Shown here: positions 45,393 through 47,853 of the stretch, piece after piece
How positions within the stretch are numbered: position 1 is the stretch's first letter
How the letters are laid out: every line of letters starts with the position of its first letter
Source of the DNA: Burkholderiales bacterium
GTDB lineage: Bacteria; Pseudomonadota; Gammaproteobacteria; Burkholderiales; Burkholderiaceae_E
Direction of reading: 5' to 3'
Length of the DNA stretch: 47,853 bases
Assembly (NCBI GenBank): GCA_947463885.1
Contig: CANHUQ010000004.1
Location: 1-47,853, forward strand
Program-made: the position numbers and the translations under genes
The notes under the pieces: model-generated
Seen by the model: the letters and a program-made list of their open reading frames with translations, nothing else
Told to the model about the DNA's origin: nothing
Database searches by the model: none

Positions 45393-46758
45393 ACGCTTGG
45401 TGACACCGCCCTTTCCTATCGCGACTGCAGACGGCGCCACACGCCCGATGCGTCGACGTGCGCTGGCCTCACTCGGCGGATTGGCGGTCATGGCCAGCGG
45501 CTGCGGCGGCTCGGGCGGCACGGGCGATCTGGCCGGCGTGGGCAGTGGCGGCACCGGTGCGGCCTTCGGGTTCGGCATGATTTCAGGCTTCGGCTCAATC
45601 ATCGTCAACGGGATCAAGTACGACGACAGCCAAGCCAGCGTCACGGACGATCTGGGCAACCGACGCGAGCTCGGCGAACTCAGGCTCGGCATGATCGTCG
45701 AGATTCGCGGGTCGGCCGATGACTCCACCAGCCTGGGCACAGCCAATTCCGTGCGCATCCTGAGTGAACTGAAGGGTCCGGTCACGCGCGTCACACCCAG
45801 CCAGACCACACCTGGAACCGGCGAACTGGTGGTGCTGGGCACGACCGTTCGGGTCATGTCTACAACATTCTGGCAAGACGCCAGCGGTCTTGTTGGCGTA
45901 GTCGACGGTCAGATCGTTGAGGTTTGGGGCTTCGCCGATCGCACCAGCAACACCATCACCGCCACGCGCATCGAGATCAAGCAGGCCTCGGACAACACCG
46001 CGACACGGCTGCGCGGTATGGTCACCGAACTCGTGCCTGGCATCCGGATCCGGGTTGGCGGCCAACAAGAGGGGTCTGGCAGCCAGGACTTCACGCTTGC
46101 CAATGCAACGGTGGCGGCCGGGGTGAGAGTCGGTGACCTGGTCAAGGTTCAGTACACCCCCTCGGGTACCACCAAGATCGCCACGAAGGTTGAAGTCGAC
46201 ACCTCTGCCGTACTCTCCAATGAAACGCGCGTGCGCGCCGAGGGTCGCATCAGTCAATTCACGTCAAAGTCCAACTTCAAGCTCGAGGGCTTGAGTGTGG
46301 ACGCCAGTAGCGCGAGTTTCAGCGACGGACTGGAATCACAACTGGCCAACGGCGCGCGAGTCCGGGTGGAAGGCCAAATGTTGGGCAGCAGGCTCAAGGC
46401 GAGCGTTGTGCGCTTTCGCGACGATGCACAGAGCAACTCCGGCTCCGGGTCGTCTGGCTCAGGATCGTCGGGCTCTGGCTCCGGGTCATCCAATTCCGGT
46501 TCCTCCGGCGGCAGTAGTTCAAGCGGCTCTGACGATTACGGCGATGAGGTCAAGGGTGTCATTGTCAGGTTTGCCGGCAAAGAGAGTTTCACCGTCAAAG
46601 ACCGTGCCAATCGCGAGTTCAACTTCGACGGCAGCAGCGCGACCGGCAAAGACGGCGGCCCCCTGCCGTCGCTGGGCATCGGCTCGCCGGTCCAGGTCAA
46701 GTTCACGGTGCAGGCCTTCGGTCTGCTCAAGGCCAACCAGATCCGACTGGACACCTGA
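45385..46758 (+). CDS. DUF5666 repeat lipoprotein
   Basis: 457 residues from ATG 45385; the longer frame to 45292 lies inside the DUF6502 gene. A twin-arginine-like RRR stretch and hydrophobic run end in the lipobox A-S-G-C40, so it is a lipoprotein. About five beta-rich modules follow, each with a pattern like G-x-I-V-E-V-x-G (for example LRLGMIVEIRGSADD and VVDGQIVEVWGFADR), as in DUF5666. A Ser/Gly-rich linker at about 350-384 separates the last module. It probably sits in the outer membrane facing the periplasm or outside. Function is unknown. Confidence 0.83.
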   Translation: MTKRLVTPPFPIATADGATRPMRRRALASLGGLAVMASGCGGSGGTGDLAGVGSGGTGAAFGFGMISGFGSIIVNGIKYDDSQASVTDDLGNRRELGELRLGMIVEIRGSADDSTSLGTANSVRILSELKGPVTRVTPSQTTPGTGELVVLGTTVRVMSTTFWQDASGLVGVVDGQIVEVWGFADRTSNTITATRIEIKQASDNTATRLRGMVTELVPGIRIRVGGQQEGSGSQDFTLANATVAAGVRVGDLVKVQYTPSGTTKIATKVEVDTSAVLSNETRVRAEGRISQFTSKSNFKLEGLSVDASSASFSDGLESQLANGARVRVEGQMLGSRLKASVVRFRDDAQSNSGSGSSGSGSSGSGSGSSNSGSSGGSSSSGSDDYGDEVKGVIVRFAGKESFTVKDRANREFNFDGSSATGKDGGPLPSLGIGSPVQVKFTVQAFGLLKANQIRLDT

Positions 46759-47005
46759 GCACGCGCCGCAACGCGCAACTCGGCGCCTCGCGCCGAGCGA
46801 TCGCGCCATCTGAGCACGAGCGCCTCGCGCGCTCAGCCCGCGTGCGGGCGCCCAGGTCTCCTTCGCCCAACCAGGCACGCGATGGGCGTCTGCGACGGGC
46901 CTTTCGGACGGACAGATTGGACAGACAAAGTGGTCTTGCGAAGCGACCCAGCGAGCCACGGGACACCGCGGCAAGCGCCTGACAGCCCTCGGTCTGTCGC
47001 CTGCC
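46759..47005. other. Region after the DUF5666 gene with two stem-loops
   Basis: CTCGGCG-CCTCG-CGCCGAG (46779-46797, 7-bp stem) and GAGCGC-CTCGC-GCGCTC (46818-46834, 6-bp stem) follow the stop codon and may end the transcript. Beyond them, up to the groES promoter, I see no gene or motif. Confidence 0.45.
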
Positions 47006-47034
47006 TTGAATCCGTCATCATCCTCGGGTAGAAT
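47006..47034 (+). promoter_or_regulatory. Sigma-70-type promoter of groESL
   Basis: TTGAAT (47006-47011), 17-bp spacer, TAGAAT (47029-47034). The -10 touches the CIRCE operator, so HrcA bound there would block RNA polymerase. I see no clear sigma-32 consensus. Confidence 0.7.
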
Positions 47035-47060
47035 TAGCACTCGCAAACGGTGAGTGCTAG
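47034..47060. promoter_or_regulatory. CIRCE operator (HrcA binding site)
   Basis: TTAGCACTC-N9-GAGTGCTAG matches the CIRCE consensus TTAGCACTC-N9-GAGTGCTAA at every base but the last. It lies 116 bp before the groES start. HrcA repression of groESL at normal temperature is the expected control. Confidence 0.95.
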
Positions 47061-47175
47061 CAACACTAGCGCTTGCAGCCCCCTCAAGTGGGCGCCGTTT
47101 CGTGACGTTCGCCTTTGGCACATACGTCAATCCCCCATCACTCAGTGTCTTAACCCGTCATAGGAGCCCTGTTCC

Positions 47176-47853
<678 letters not shown>

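Overview
This GC-rich window (roughly two thirds G+C by eye) is dense chromosomal DNA from a betaproteobacterium, most likely of the order Burkholderiales. The evidence is a ccoI-ccoS-ccoNOQP-ccoG-ccoH block followed by a TauE/SafE-like protein, fnr and hemN; a tkt-gap pair near pgk; a DUF1631 protein; a Bug-type tripartite-tricarboxylate binding protein; and a DUF6502/DUF5666 pair. The genus cannot be fixed from the sequence alone. I see no tRNA, rRNA, CRISPR array, insertion sequence or prophage gene.

Layout. 1-2614: three regulators of different families. A MocR-type gene (cut by the window edge) and a LuxR-type gene lie on the minus strand, and a Crp/Fnr-type gene diverges from them across only 16 bp. 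2693-14383: a microaerobic/anaerobic respiration block with a Cu-ATPase (ccoI), ccoS, the cbb3 oxidase ccoNOQP, assembly factors ccoG and ccoH, a small membrane protein, a TauE/SafE-like protein, then fnr and hemN divergent. Three near-identical FNR boxes (TTGAY-N4-GTCAA) precede ccoI, precede ccoN, and lie between fnr and hemN, so the Fe-S FNR encoded here probably controls its own neighbourhood. 14387-19285: central carbon genes pgk, gapA and tkt on the minus strand, with an orphan Hpt phosphotransfer gene between pgk and gapA on the other strand. 19444-24082: rsmE, a YidB-family protein, a barnase-like secreted RNase with its barstar-like inhibitor, and a DUF1631 protein.

24270-28105: maeB (malic enzyme with a phosphotransacetylase-like tail) and a soluble hybrid histidine kinase. 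28097-35236: a 1052-residue FAD/Fe-S 2-hydroxyacid dehydrogenase translationally coupled to a GntR/FCD regulator, divergent from a serine-glyoxylate-type aminotransferase, followed by a Bug binding protein and an enoyl-CoA hydratase. I read the first three as a 2-hydroxyacid/glyoxylate unit. 35354-41925: a rhodanese-like protein, a class I aminotransferase, a membrane-anchored lytic transglycosylase, ubiD and a PBP4-type carboxypeptidase. 41971-46758: an SDR oxidoreductase, an ammonium transporter without glnK, and an overlapping DUF6502/DUF5666-lipoprotein pair. 47006-47853: groES-groEL (groEL cut by the window end) behind a sigma-70-type promoter that carries a CIRCE operator.

Most of the content is ordinary housekeeping. 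The points most worth a second look are the MocR protein whose PLP-binding lysine is read as methionine, the 13-bp tandem repeats upstream of the barnase gene, the predicted 2-hydroxyacid/glyoxylate unit, two promoters that sit so close to the start codon that leaderless mRNAs are plausible (hemN, DUF6502), and several long perfect palindromes in intergenic DNA.
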